From positions 12,230,594-12,294,593 of the forward strand of contig JAAALK010000082.1 of NCBI GenBank assembly GCA_019279435.1: DNA of 64,000 nt. The letters run 5' to 3'. Position 1 is the stretch's first letter, and every line of letters begins with the position of its first letter. The notes beneath the pieces were generated by a model. That model did no database searches. It worked only from the letters and a program-made list of their open reading frames with translations, and was not told the origin of the DNA. This document shows positions 11,017 through 21,226 of the stretch, in pieces. Origin of the DNA: Zizania palustris. Lineage: Eukaryota > Streptophyta > Magnoliopsida > Poales > Poaceae. Position numbers and translations under genes: made by a program.

Positions 11017-14000
11017 GTGACCATGACTTCCTCTGGCAAAGTCCCGTCCATGGAAGCTTTTGGCTACACTTATTGGAAGACTCGGATGCGAGCCTATCTC
11101 ATTAGCCAGAGCTCAGACATTTGGGACGTTTGTGTTCACGCTACTTTTACCATACTTCCTATTATTGAGTGTACATCCCCTGAGATAATCGCCCAGCATC
11201 AGAATAACAACAAAGCGGTGAACATTTTATTTTCTAGATTAGGTCCCACTGAGTTTGAGCGTGTGAGCCAACTTAGCACTGTTAAAGAGATCTGGGCTAC
11301 CCTCCAGGCACACCATGAGAGGACAGCCCAGGTTAAGGCTCGGCTCTATCAGACCTACCGGCGTGAATATGAAAATTTCACACAGAAGCGGGGTGAATCT
11401 GTTGAAGCTTTGTTTGGTCGTTTTCAATCGATCATTAATAAGCTTTGGGCCAATAAGGCTGATGGAGTTCAATTGGTATCAGATCATGAGCAGGCGCTTA
11501 AGGTTCTTCATACCTTGGATCCTAAGATCTGGGAGATCAAGGTATCTTCTATCATTGAGAGCACTTCTCATGATACCTTGACTATCACAGAGCTTTTCAG
11601 CAAGCTCAAGGCCACAGAGGTTGATATCCAGTTGAGATCAAATCTCACTGGTACTGGCTAAAAAACCCTGGCCCTTGCGACACCTTCTGCTGACTCCTCT
11701 TCTTTAAGCTGTGCTGGGTTCTCCTTGATGTCTATCACTGAGGACCATCTTGATTCGCTAGGAGATGATTATTTGTGTTTGTTTAACAATCAGGTTCATC
11801 ATGTCTATGATAAGCGAATGTTAAAAAGACACAAAACAAATCCAGATGCTTTGAGTGTGGTGATCCAGGTCATTTCATTGCTGACTGCCCCAAGCGGAAT
11901 GGTCACAAGAAGGGTACCGGTGGTGGCTCCTACGACTCTAGCAAGCACGACAGCTCCACCTTAACAAAGAGCAAGCCCAAGACAAGATTCTTTCGAAAGG
12001 CCCTGAAGGACTACCGGTGTGACAACAAGAAGCGAGACACGCCTTCTATGCCGAGATGGAGAGAACCGACTCTAGGCGGTCTTCGTCTTCTTCCACTTCA
12101 TCAAGCTCAAGTGATGAGGAGATCATGATCAAGAAGAGAAGGACAAGGATGATCCGGTGGGCCTCTGCTTCATGGCCTTCGGGGACAAGCTAAAGAGTCA
12201 CTCGCATCACCGCTGAAGATCCCGCAAGAGCTTCTGTTCAATGGCTCTTGGGGATAAGGATGAGAAGGGATCCCCCGACAACTCCGACGACAACGACGAT
12301 GATAAGGTATCCTCCTATGAACAAGAACTCATTGATTTACTTGAAGAGAACCGCCAGGAGTTGAGGTATCGGGAGAAACTGCTTAGAGGGGGTAAGAAGA
12401 GGATAGATGAGCATGAGAGTGAGCTTGCCATGGTCAATGGCAGGATTGAGAGTCTATATTCTTCTCTTTGCTTGGGTGGTAACAGTGAGTGCCCTAAATG
12501 TGAAGTGTTACTGTGTGACCTGATGACTCTGAAGTCCAGGTACACAGAGAGGTTAGATGAGAGAGACGCTTTGGCCACTGAGCTTGAGAGCGCTCAGCTG
12601 GAGCTGAAAGATGCTCATGCCACTGTCGTCGTGCCTTGTCAAGACTACCCATCCCATATCTAGTTTAGCTAAGCTGAAAGCCAAGGGTGATGAGCAGTTG
12701 GTCGAGTTGGAGAGAGTCAGAGCTGAGCTAGAGCAGACTAGGCTAGAGCTTGAGACATTATCAGTTCCACCCACTGTTTGTGAGAACTGCTTGTCCCTTA
12801 GATTGGAGTTGATCAAGCTGAAAGCTAAGAAGTCTGTCCAAGTTGATAGAGAGTGTGAGATCTGCTTGTCTCAAGTGGAGGTACTAGCTTCCTTGAGAGA
12901 GGAGCTAGCTAATGCTCAGAATGAGAACTTTTACCTCCGTCAGATCCTAAGTAGGGTGAGTGCCAGAGAGCCACAGCTCATCATGATGATCTAGCAGTTC
13001 AAGAGGCAGGATGGGTTTGGGGTAGGTTACACCTATACCAAGGCTGATTTTGAGAGTGCCATTAGTCAGGCAGTGGAGTGGAGTAAGATGACTCCTGAGT
13101 AGAGATATCCCAAGACTCACTCCACTGAGTCTTTCCAGGCTAGCCAGCCCAAGGATGGAGTGTTCCAAGAACAACCTAAAGCTCCACCCAAGAAGGCCAT
13201 ATGTGTCCCAAAGCCTAAACATCTCCACACTTCTCTTGACTCTCTACCTGGACCCTCTCACACCAAAGAGTCTACACCCAACACCACCAATCCCCAAAAC
13301 CCCAAGCCTCAACCACATCCCAAGAAGCCTACCTATCACTGTGAGTACTATCAGAGAGATGGGCATCTTGAGGAGTTTTGCTTCAGGAGGAAGTGGGTTG
13401 AGAGAGCACAGAGAGCTCGAGGTGGGCAGGAGTAGTTCTAAAAGTAGGGTGGTAGACTAAGAGTTCCTCGATGCGGGGAGAGGCTAGAGGCCAGGCCGCG
13501 TCATGTAGGTGGTGGTAGAGGAGACGGTTTTCATGCCCGTGCTTCGGAGGGTGGTTTTCGCTCCGGCAGAGCTCCAGGTCATTCCAGATACGGCTTTGGA
13601 CCTCGTGGCCGAGACTTTAGGCGGAACCGAGGACCGTGGTTTGAGCCACATTTTGGTCCGGACTCTTATGACTCTCTGCTTTCCTTCTCTTAAGTAGATG
13701 ACTCGACACTGTTTTAGCTCTTTTGCTAAACCTGGTGTCGGACCATTTGCTCCCTCTTATGACCACTGATCGTGTAGGATCGAGGACTGGAGGACGTGTG
13801 GATCATGGATTTATGATGCTCTCGCCACATGACGGGACATCACAGATGGTTCTCCAGCCTCACTTCCCCGAGCTCCAAAGAGTACATCACTTTCGGGAAC
13901 AGTGGTCAAGGGAAGGTACATGGCATTGGCTCAATTCGCATCTCTGATCATTTCTCTTTGAAGAATGTTGCTTTGATTGGGAACTTGAATTTTAATCTGA

Positions 14001-14068
14001 TTTCTGTGTCACAACTTCTTGAGGATGGTTTAGAGGTTCATTTTAAGAAGGGCATGTATTCTGTGGTT
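11017..14068 (+). pseudogene. Copia1 gag (decayed)
   Basis: The capsid part begins 'MTMTSSGKVPSMEAFGYTYW' and runs to an in-frame TAA near 11661; it is the plant Copia gag family (UBN2 type). After a frame break near 11840 comes a zinc knuckle with the C-X2-C-X4-H-X4-C spacing (around 11845-11890). A Ser-rich stretch and a long Glu/Leu-rich coiled coil follow (12241-13000, 'RELRYREKLLRGG'), then a Pro/Lys-rich linker and a second zinc knuckle (13335-13380), and then the GAG-pre-integrase start 'NLNFNLISVSQLLEDGLEVH' up to 14068. At least two stops (about 12992 and 13100) stand where Copia2 has Gln. Gypsy2 interrupts the frame at 14069. Confidence 0.88.
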
Positions 14069-14768
14069 TGTTGGGGGAGATAATCCCTGGAGTCGACGGG
14101 GTGGGCCCCCGGCCGGAGGGCCCAGGCCTAATGACAAAGGCCGCCTTCCGGAGGAGCAAGGCCGGAGACCACCTTCTAGAGGAGCAAGGCCGGAGGTCAC
14201 CTTCTGGAGGAGCAAGGCCGGAGGCCGCCTTCCGGAGGGGCAAGGCCGGAGGCCACCTTCCGGAGGAGCGAGGCCGGAGGCCACCTTCCGGTGGGAGGAA
14301 GCCGGAGGTCGCCCCTCGGCGTAGGACACGGGAGCTCGTCTTCCGGAGGCTGAAGGCCCGAGGCTCTCGGCCGATCCGGCAGAACGGACCCGAAGAGAGT
14401 CGTGGCGGGAAAAGGACTAGGTGGTCGTACGAAAGGACAGGATCGCGATCTTCTGAGCCTGTCGGGCGGCGGAGGAAGCACCCGACACGGTTGATACGCT
14501 GTCAGAGTCGAATCTTCTTGTCTGTACTATGTATCTCTTTGTCTGTACTATGTATCTCTTTGTCTGTACTATGTATCGCCTATTTTGTCTGTACTACCAG
14601 TCAGGGTTGGTCGGGTGGCCGCTGGCAGCCCGGAGGCGCTTAGTCCTCTGGGCGGGGCGCCCTATAAATACCCCTCACTACAGTTGTAACAGGCAGGCTG
14701 ATCAAGGCATTGAATACACTACTCTCATTTTCCACTAAAACCTGCTGGTTCGATCCGTCGTCCCAACA
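14069..14768 (+). repeat. Gypsy2 5' LTR
   Basis: It starts TGTTGGGGGAGATAATCC and ends GTCGTCCCAACA. Inside are six copies of a 28-bp repeat (about 14137-14305) and three copies of a 21-bp repeat containing TGTCTGTACTATG (about 14519-14580). The TATA box CTATAAATA is at 14662-14670. Confidence 0.95.
14138..14305 (+). repeat. 28-bp tandem repeat in Gypsy2 LTR (six units)
   Basis: Six units of the form CCTTCCGGAGGAGCAAGG plus CCGGAG and variants follow one another, and the same array is at about 25552-25719 in the 3' LTR. Each unit holds CTTCCGGAG, a near-palindrome. It lies in the U3 side of the LTR, about 350 bp upstream of the TATA box. Confidence 0.85.
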
Positions 14769-14769
14769 G

Positions 14770-14788
14770 TTGGCGCCGTCCGTGGGGA
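14770..14788 (+). promoter_or_regulatory. Gypsy2 primer-binding site
   Basis: TTGGCGCCGTCCGTGGGGA begins one base after the LTR, identical to the sites in Gypsy1 and Gypsy3. Confidence 0.9.
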
Positions 14789-14834
14789 TCCTAGTCCGAA
14801 AAGCTAGTGTCCTATACACCCATCCACCCAAAGC

Positions 14835-17180
14835 ATGTCGAGCCGAAAAGGAGCAAGCACGGCCCCCCTGCGCAGGTCGACTCGAACCGCCGGGGGCGAG
14901 CCCGCCCCGGCCGACGCCCCCAATCCTTCAGCTCCCATCACCACAACCGTCGAAGCGGCGCCTCCAGCGGGCTCCGCCCAGTTGCAAGAAGAGACGCCCG
15001 GAGCTCAAGGCACCGACGGCCTGCCCGAGCCGACCTCCGCCAACCTGGCCGGGTCACCGGGCGGGCCACCGGAGCAGCATCTCCCGGGCGGACCTCCAGT
15101 AGTAATGTCCCTTCAGACAGACTACGTCCGCTCGCGAGACCCCGACACAACTTCCGGGGGAAGCGGGAGCCAAGCCGATGCCCTGGCCGCCGAGAACGCT
15201 AGGCTGAAGGCGGAGCTGGCTTTGTGGCGTCAGGAAGCGTCGCTCCGGCCCCCGGCCCCTCCGGCAGCCTTCCGCGCCGCGAGAGCTGCGGTCACGGACC
15301 TGAGCGACGACGAGAACCCCCCGGAAGAGGAGAACGCATCATACGACGAGGACTCTCCCCTGCACCCGGACCTCCAGAGGGTGTGCTTCAGTTCGAACTT
15401 TCGCGCCGCCAAGCTCCCCAAGTACTCCGGGGACTCCGACCCCGGCGAGTTCTCTCGCTCTTACGCTCTGGCGATAGAAGCGTCTGGGGGGAGCCGGGAC
15501 GCCATGGCCAAATGCTTCCCTCTGGCGCTCGAAGGAATCGCCCTTCGGTGGTTTTGGTCCCTCCGGCCAGGGACCATCCACTCGTGGGAGCAGCTGAAAA
15601 AGAAGTTCGTCAACAACTTCCAGGGGACCTTCGTGGCCCCTATGTCCACCGGGAGCCTTTTTCAAGTGAAGCAGTAACCCGGAGAGACCTTGCGGCAATA
15701 CTCCCAGCGCTTTGCGCACACCAAAGCTCAGATCAAGGGGCTTTCGGCTTCTTCAGTCATCGACGCGGCCCAGGAAGGCGTCACCCACCCAGGTCTCCTC
15801 GACAAGCTCCACCGGAAGCCCATCTCTTCGGTGGCGCAGCTCATGACATACTTCGAAGAGTACGCCCGGTCCGAAGAAGGCCAGATACGCCGACAGGCGA
15901 TGGTAGTCCCTGTTCGGGCTCCGAACGTCCGGGCGTACGAAGCGCCTCCGGAGCCTAGCCGGGGCCCGCGTCGCGCCCCCGACTTCCGGCGCCTGGAGCC
16001 CGCTCGCTCGGACCTTGTTCATCAAGATTCACGGCGGAACCGAAAGCACTTTCGGGGGGAAGTCCTTAGCATCACCCCTCAAGCGCCCGCCAAGCACCTG
16101 CACACGCCCGGCGGGAGTCGCCAGGCCGGGCCCAAGCCTCCACCCCGAGTGCCTGCCAGGGGAACCTTTTACTGCAGCGTCCACGGAGAGAACCGGAGCC
16201 ACGACACCGACTCCTGCCGCACCATCCTCGCTCTTCGCAGTGACTACCTCGAGTGCCAGTCCGGTCGCGGTTCCTCCGACCGAGGGCATTCTACCCCTCG
16301 GCCGGACCCAGTCCAAATAGTCGGGCGACAGGAAGAGCCGGAGGCCGTGACCCCGGTCGAGGGATTCGGCGGAGTCCCGGCCCTCAAGCTCGAGGCCGCT
16401 CCGGACCGCGGCAAGCGCGTGGTCCTTCCCATATCCGGAGGGGGAGCCCTCGGAGCGCTGTCCAAGCGGCAGCGTCGGGATTACGCTCGGGAAGTTGGGC
16501 ACATCGGCACGTCCAGCCCTTCGATCCTCCCGGAATGGTCTCACGTCCCCATCAGCTTCACCGCCGAAGATGCCGCCGGAGTCAAGTTTCCTCACGCCGA
16601 CCCACTCGTCATTTCGGCAGACATCGCTGGAGCCGAGGTGCGTCGCATTTTAGTCGACGGAGGGAGTTCCGCTGACATCATCTTCGTGCAGGCCTTTGAT
16701 CAACTGTGCTTGTCGCGCAAGCACTTGCTGCCAGCCTCGCGACCGCTCCAAGGCTTCTCGGGCCCTCCGCTCGACGCTCTGGGCCAGGTCTTGTTGGAAG
16801 TGGCGTTCGGCACCGCGCCCCTCCAGCGTCGCGAAGAAATCCTGTTCGACGTCGTCGACGCTCCGTACGCCTACAACGCCATCTTCGGCCGAGGGATGCT
16901 CAATCGCTTCAGCGCCATCGCTCACCACAACTACCTCTGCCTCAAGATGCCGACTCCCGGAGGGGTGTTGTCCGTCCTGGGCGACCAAGCCGCAGCCCGC
17001 CGGGTCGAGTACGGCCATGCGGCGCCACTGGAGCCACGGCAGGTCCACAGTGTCCGCGAGGGTGCCGAAGACACCAACCTCCCACTGGAGGTCGGCCCTG
17101 CGCAGAAAGGGCGCCCCGCCAAACCCCTCCCAGAAGGGGAAGTTATCACCAAGACCCTGACTCACGGAGGGAAAGAGTAA
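14835..17180 (+). pseudogene. Gypsy2 gag-protease (one in-frame stop, then ends early)
   Basis: The start at 14835 is the first ATG of the open frame, 47 bases after the primer-binding site. Residues 1-110 are low-complexity Pro/Ala, about 115-130 a short coiled coil, and about 180-330 the retrotransposon gag core ('FSRSYALAIEASGGSRDAMA', 'GIALRWFWSLRPGTIHSWEQ'). A TAA at 15675-15677 interrupts 'GSLFQVKQ'; the Gypsy1 copy has Gln there. Past it the frame is open to 17180 and includes a Cys/His stretch near 16170-16220 and the aspartic protease 'ILVDGGSSADIIFVQAF' at about 16648-16695 with its catalytic Asp intact. A TAA at 17178-17180 separates it from RT; the equivalent position in Gypsy1 reads Tyr. 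The element may thus have lost autonomy recently. Confidence 0.88.
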
Positions 17181-18524
17181 TCGATCAAGTTCGGAGGGGG
17201 CCTGGAGCCAGAATTATCAGCACAGCTCGAGGCCATCGTCTGTGGCAACCTCGACATCTTCGCATGGTCGGACGAAGACATTCCTGGAGTCGATCGGTCC
17301 ATCATTGAGCGTTCCCTGGCGGTTGATCCGAAGGCACGACCAGTCCGCCAGGGGCTTCGGAGGCTATCCGCCGAACGGGCCGAGCTCGCCAAGGCAGAGA
17401 CCGACAAGCTGCTCCGCGCCGGGGTCATCAGGGAAGTGAGTCACACTGACTGGTTGTCCAACCCTGTGTTTGTCCAGAAGAAAACATCTGGCAAATGGCG
17501 CATGTGTATCGACTTTACTTCTTTGAATAAAGCTTGCCCCCGTGACCCCTACCCGCTGCCTCGCATCGATCAGCTAGTAGATTCCACAGCCGAAGCCGAG
17601 CTCCTCAGCTTCCTCGATGCATATTCCGGTTATCATCAGATCTGGCTCAAGCCTGAAGACCAAGTGAAAACCAGCTTTGTCACCCCAGCCGGAGTGTTTA
17701 GCTACCTCCGGATGCCCTTCGGCCTCCGTAATGCCGGAGCGACCTTTTCAAGATTAATCTCAAAGGCCCTCGGTCATCAGCTCGGGCGAAACATGGAAGC
17801 CTATATGGACGACATCGCCATCAAGACTGCCTCCGCAAGCCAACACGGGTCCGACATAGCCGAAACCTTCGACAGCCTCCGGCAGTGTGGGATCTGGCTT
17901 AACCCTGACAAGTGCGTCTTCGGAGCACGCGCAGGGAAGCTGCTTGGGTACCTCGTCTCCAGCCGCGGCATTGAAGCCAGTCCAACACAAGTTCAAGCAC
18001 TGCAGAACATGGCACCACCTCAGAACCTGAGGTAGGCGCAGAAGCTGGCCGGACGGTTGGCCGCCCTTGGGCGTTTTCTCGCCAAATCAGCAGAGCGAAG
18101 TTTGCCCATCTTCAAGGTGCTCCGAGGTTCCAAGCATTTCGAATGGACCCCCGAGTGCCAGGATTGTTTCCAGCAAATAAAAGACTATCTCTCCGGCCTC
18201 GTGGCCCTCGCCACACCCCGGGCCGACAGCCCTTTGTTGGTTTATCTCGCCGCCTCCGGCACCGCCGCGAGCGCGGCCTTGGTTCAAGAGGAAGAGTCCA
18301 GTGGGAAGCTAGTCCAGCGTCCCGTCTACTTCGTTTCCGAAGTTCTCACCGACGCCAAGGCCAGGTACTCCGAGCTAGAGAAGGTGGCCTATGCCCTCGT
18401 CATGGCCTCCCGGAAGCTCCGGCACTACTTCTTGGCCCACGACATCATCATTCCAACAGCCTATCCGCTGGGCGACATGTTCAGAAACAAGGACGCCACT
18501 GGTCGCATTGGGAAGTGGGAGTAG
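17181..18524 (+). pseudogene. Gypsy2 reverse transcriptase
   Basis: The N-terminal RT lobe (17181-17430) includes 'FAWSDEDIPGVDRS' and 'LSAERAELAKAETDKLLRAG'. The palm follows: 'MCIDFTSLNKACPRDPYPLP', 'LLSFLDAYSGYHQIWL' (first catalytic Asp) and 'AYMDDIAIKT' (YMDD-type site, about 17800-17815). All catalytic residues are present. A TAG at 18033-18035 replaces a Gln codon (Gypsy1 has Gln). The RT/RNase H linker runs from there to 18524, where 'GRIGKWE' hits a stop because of a small frame shift near 18517; the shifted frame resumes as 'VELAPFGISFVART'. It would need suppression of the stop and frame correction to act. Confidence 0.9.
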
Positions 18525-20386
18525 AACTGGCCCCATTCGGGATCTCCTTCGTTGCCCGGACAGCCATTAAATCCCAGATCCTCGCCGACTTCGTCGCGGA
18601 GTGGACGCGGGCCCAAGAGCCCGCGGGCGCCAACACGGGCGAAGAGATTTTGACCGTCTTTACGGATGGCGCTTACCAGGCCTCCGGGGCTGGAGCCGGA
18701 GCAGTCATCGTCTCCCCGTCAGGTCAGCAGGCCCTATACTCCGCTCGGTTAAGCTTCAAGGCCACCAACAATGTCGCAGAATACGAAGGAGTCCTCTTAG
18801 GACTTCGCAAGGCGCTCGCACTAGGAGCCGCGCGTGTGATCGTGAAAACCGATTCCCAGGTGGTCGCCGGGCACATCGACAAGTCCTTCCGGGCGAAGCA
18901 CCCGGACCTCGCTTCCTACCTCGACTTCATCCGCAAGTGCGAAGTATCCTTCAAGGGTATTTCCGTCCAGAACATCCCGCGAAGCGACAACGCCCAGGCC
19001 GATGCCCTCGCCAAGGCCGGAGCCGGCGCCCAAGCCCTGCCACTAGGGGCTTTCTTCGAGGAACTCGCCCGGCCTTCGGTGACACCTCGAGGCGAGGCGC
19101 CCATCTCCACCGCCCAAGAAGAGTGCGAACCGTCGCCGCGACCGACTCCAGTACTCTGTACGGCCAGCGTCGATTGGCGCGAGCCCATCCTGCGCACGCT
19201 CGCAGGCGGCGGCGAAGTCCATCCCAGTCCGGAGCAGGCTCGCCTCCAACTCCGCGCGAGGTCATTCGAAGTTATCAATGGAATCATGTACAAGTCCGGA
19301 GTATGTTCCCCGCTGCTCCGCTGCGTCTCGCATTCAGACGGTGTCGCCATGCTCCGAGAAATACATGAAGGGCTGTGCGGCAGTCACCTGGCGCCGCGGG
19401 CCCTCGCAGGCAAAGCCCTCCGGCAAGGCGTATACTGGCCCACTATCATCGCTGACGCGGAAGAACTCGTCCGCACATGCCAAGGTTGCCAGTGGATGGG
19501 CCGCCGCAGTCATCGCCCCCCAGCAAGATTGCTACCTATCCCTCCTGTGTGGCCTTTGGCTCGCTGGGGCATGGACCTCATCGGCCCACTCCCCAGAGCA
19601 AGGGGGAACCTGCGCTTCGTCGTCGTCGCCGTCGAATACTTCTCCAAGTGGGTTGAAGCGGAGCCTCTAACTACCATCACATCCCGAAGCGTCCAGAAGT
19701 TTTTTTGGCAGCATATCGTGTGCCGATTCGGTGTACCCAAGCAGCTCACATTGGACAACGGAACGCAGTTCGACGCCGGCACCTTCCGGGCATTTTGTGA
19801 CGAGCTGGGAATTCAGCTTTGCTTCGTGGCCGTGCGGCACCCCCAGTCTAACGGGGCCGTGGAGCGAGCTAACGGGCACATTCTGTCCGGCCTCCACAAG
19901 CGCATCGTCGGGTTGGCCCGAGGCACGTGGCCAGACGAACTACCCAAGATCTTATGGTCCATCCGGACGACCGTTTCTCGGGCAACGGGATTCACCCCGT
20001 TCCGCCTTTTGTTCGGCGACGAAGCGATGACGCCAACGGAGCTCCGCGCCGGTTCACTGCGCGTCGTAGCACCCGAAGTTGAAGATGAGCGCGCCGTCTC
20101 CCTTGACCTAGCCGAAGAAACGCGGCTGCGCGCCGTCGCCAAACTATCCCACTATCAGAGAGAGACCAAGGGGTGGTATGATACCAAGGTTAAGCGCAAC
20201 GAGTTCCAACCAGGGCACCTCGTCCTCCGTGCGGTGGTCGCCCCCACCAAGTTGGGCATCAAGTGGGAAGGACCGTACATTGTTACGAAGTCAGGACGGC
20301 CTGGGTCCTACCGTCTCGCTACACTAGAAGGTGAAGTGCTGAAGCATACGTGGCACGCTGGGGACCTGAAGCGCTACTTCCCGTAA
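18518..20386 (+). CDS. Gypsy2 RNase H and integrase
   Basis: From 'VELAPFGISFVART' the frame is open to the TAA at 20384-20386. RNase H covers about 18650-19040, with 'VFTDGAYQASGAGAGA', 'AEYEGVLLGL', 'KTDSQVVAGH' and 'QADALAKAG' supplying the D-E-D-D type residues. Integrase follows: HHCC zinc finger about 19370-19500 ('CQGCQWMGRRSHRPP'), then a DDE core with Asp in 'GMDLIGPLPRARG' (about 19570), Asp in 'LTLDNGTQFDAG' (about 19757) and Glu in 'SNGAVERANGH' (about 19861), and a C-terminal domain with 'PGHLVLRAVVAPTKLG' ending 'LKRYFP'. There is no chromodomain. A longer open frame exists upstream to 18143 but is out of the pol frame. This part is intact though the polyprotein as a whole is not. 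Confidence 0.9.
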   Translation, partial: GVELAPFGISFVARTAIKSQILADFVAEWTRAQEPAGANTGEEILTVFTDGAYQASGAGAGAVIVSPSGQQALYSARLSFKATNNVAEYEGVLLGLRKALALGAARVIVKTDSQVVAGHIDKSFRAKHPDLASYLDFIRKCEVSFKGISVQNIPRSDNAQADALAKAGAGAQALPLGAFFEELARPSVTPRGEAPISTAQEECEPSPRPTPVLCTASVDWREPILRTLAGGGEVHPSPEQARLQLRARSFEVINGIMYKSGVCSPLLRCVSHSDGVAMLREIHEGLCGSHLAPRALAGKALRQGVYWPTIIADAEELVRTCQGCQWMGRRSHRPPARLLPIPPVWPLARWGMDLIGPLPRARGNLRFVVVAVEYFSKWVEAEPLTTITSRSVQKFFWQHIVCRFGVPKQLTLDNGTQFDAGTFRAFCDELGIQLCFVAVRHPQSNGAVERANGHILSGLHKRIVGLARGTWPDELPKILWSIRTTVSRATGFTPFRLLFGDEAMTPTELRAGSLRVVAPEVEDERAVSLDLAEETRLRAVAKLSHYQRETKGWYDTKVKRNEFQPGHLVLRAVVAPTKLGIKWEGPYIVTKSGRPGSYRLATLEGEVLKHTWHAGDLKRYFP

Positions 20387-20496
20387 CACTACCGATGTAC
20401 TTTATTAGCGGCCACCGCCGCCTGTTTGTATCCCCCATCTGCGTAATAAAATTTTCAGCTAACTATTCCGACCAACACAGCTTGCGCCGCACCCCT

Positions 20497-21036
20497 CACA
20501 TTCGGGTTCCGAGCTCCGGCTCGACGCACCCTCATTTTCGGGTTCCGAGCTCCGGCTCGACGCGCCCCCGCATTCGGGTTCCGAGCTCCGGCTCGACGCG
20601 CCCTCACATTCGGGTTCCGAACTATGTCTCGACGCACCCTCATATTCGGGTTCCGAGCTCCGGCTCGACGCGCCCTCACGTTCAGGTTCCGAGCTCCGGC
20701 TCGACGCGCCCTCACATTCGGGTTCCGAGCTCCGGCTCGACGCACCCTCACATTCGGGTTCCGAGCTATGCCTCGACGCACCCTCACATTCGGGTTCCGA
20801 GCTCCGGCTCGACGCACCCTCACATTCGGGTTCCGAGCTATGCCTCGACGCACCCTCACATTCGGGTTCCGAGCTCTGGCTCGACGCACCCTCACATTCG
20901 GGTTCCGAGCTATGCCTCGGCGCGCCCCCACTTTCGGGTTCCGAGCCCCGGCTCGACGCACTCTCACCTTCGGGTCCCGAGCTATGCCTCGACGTACCCT
21001 CACATTCGGGTCCCGGGCCCCGGCTCGACACACCCC
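20497..21036 (+). repeat. 36-bp tandem array (about 15 units) in Gypsy2
   Basis: Fifteen 36-bp units share CATTCGGGTTCCGAGC, then either TCCGGCTCGACGC or TATGCCTCGACGC. From about 20714 on the two types alternate, giving a 72-bp higher-order unit repeated about five times. As 36 is a multiple of three, several frames on both strands stay open by chance, so the long reading frames here are not taken as genes. It separates pol from the antisense gene. Confidence 0.95.
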
Positions 21037-21226
21037 AAACGCGCCGATGTGACGCGCACCGTACGCTCTCCCTCTCCTGAGCTACTTAGCGCCCAGCTAG
21101 TCAACCAGCTACCCGCCAAGAGGGGGGGGAAGAGAGAGAGCGAGGCGCGGACTGCAGCAAGCATATGAAGCGTACAACAGCAAACACATAAAGCATACAA
21201 TGTTCGTTACAGGCAAAAGGAGGAGG

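Noticed and set aside
12241..13000. Coiled-coil part of Copia1 as an envelope-like gene
   Set aside because: It lies between two zinc knuckles in gag, before integrase; the envelope-like frame of SIRE elements is after pol, and no signal peptide or membrane segment is seen.
18143..18517. 5' extension of the Gypsy2 RNase H/integrase frame
   Set aside because: The true pol protein here is in another frame (RT/RNase H linker to 18524); the extension is overlap.
20497..21036. CRISPR-like array
   Set aside because: Repeats are contiguous with no unique spacers, in a plant retrotransposon.
20350..21168. Long open frames on both strands over the 36-bp array
   Set aside because: A repeat length divisible by three keeps several frames open at once; the products are pure repeats with no domain.
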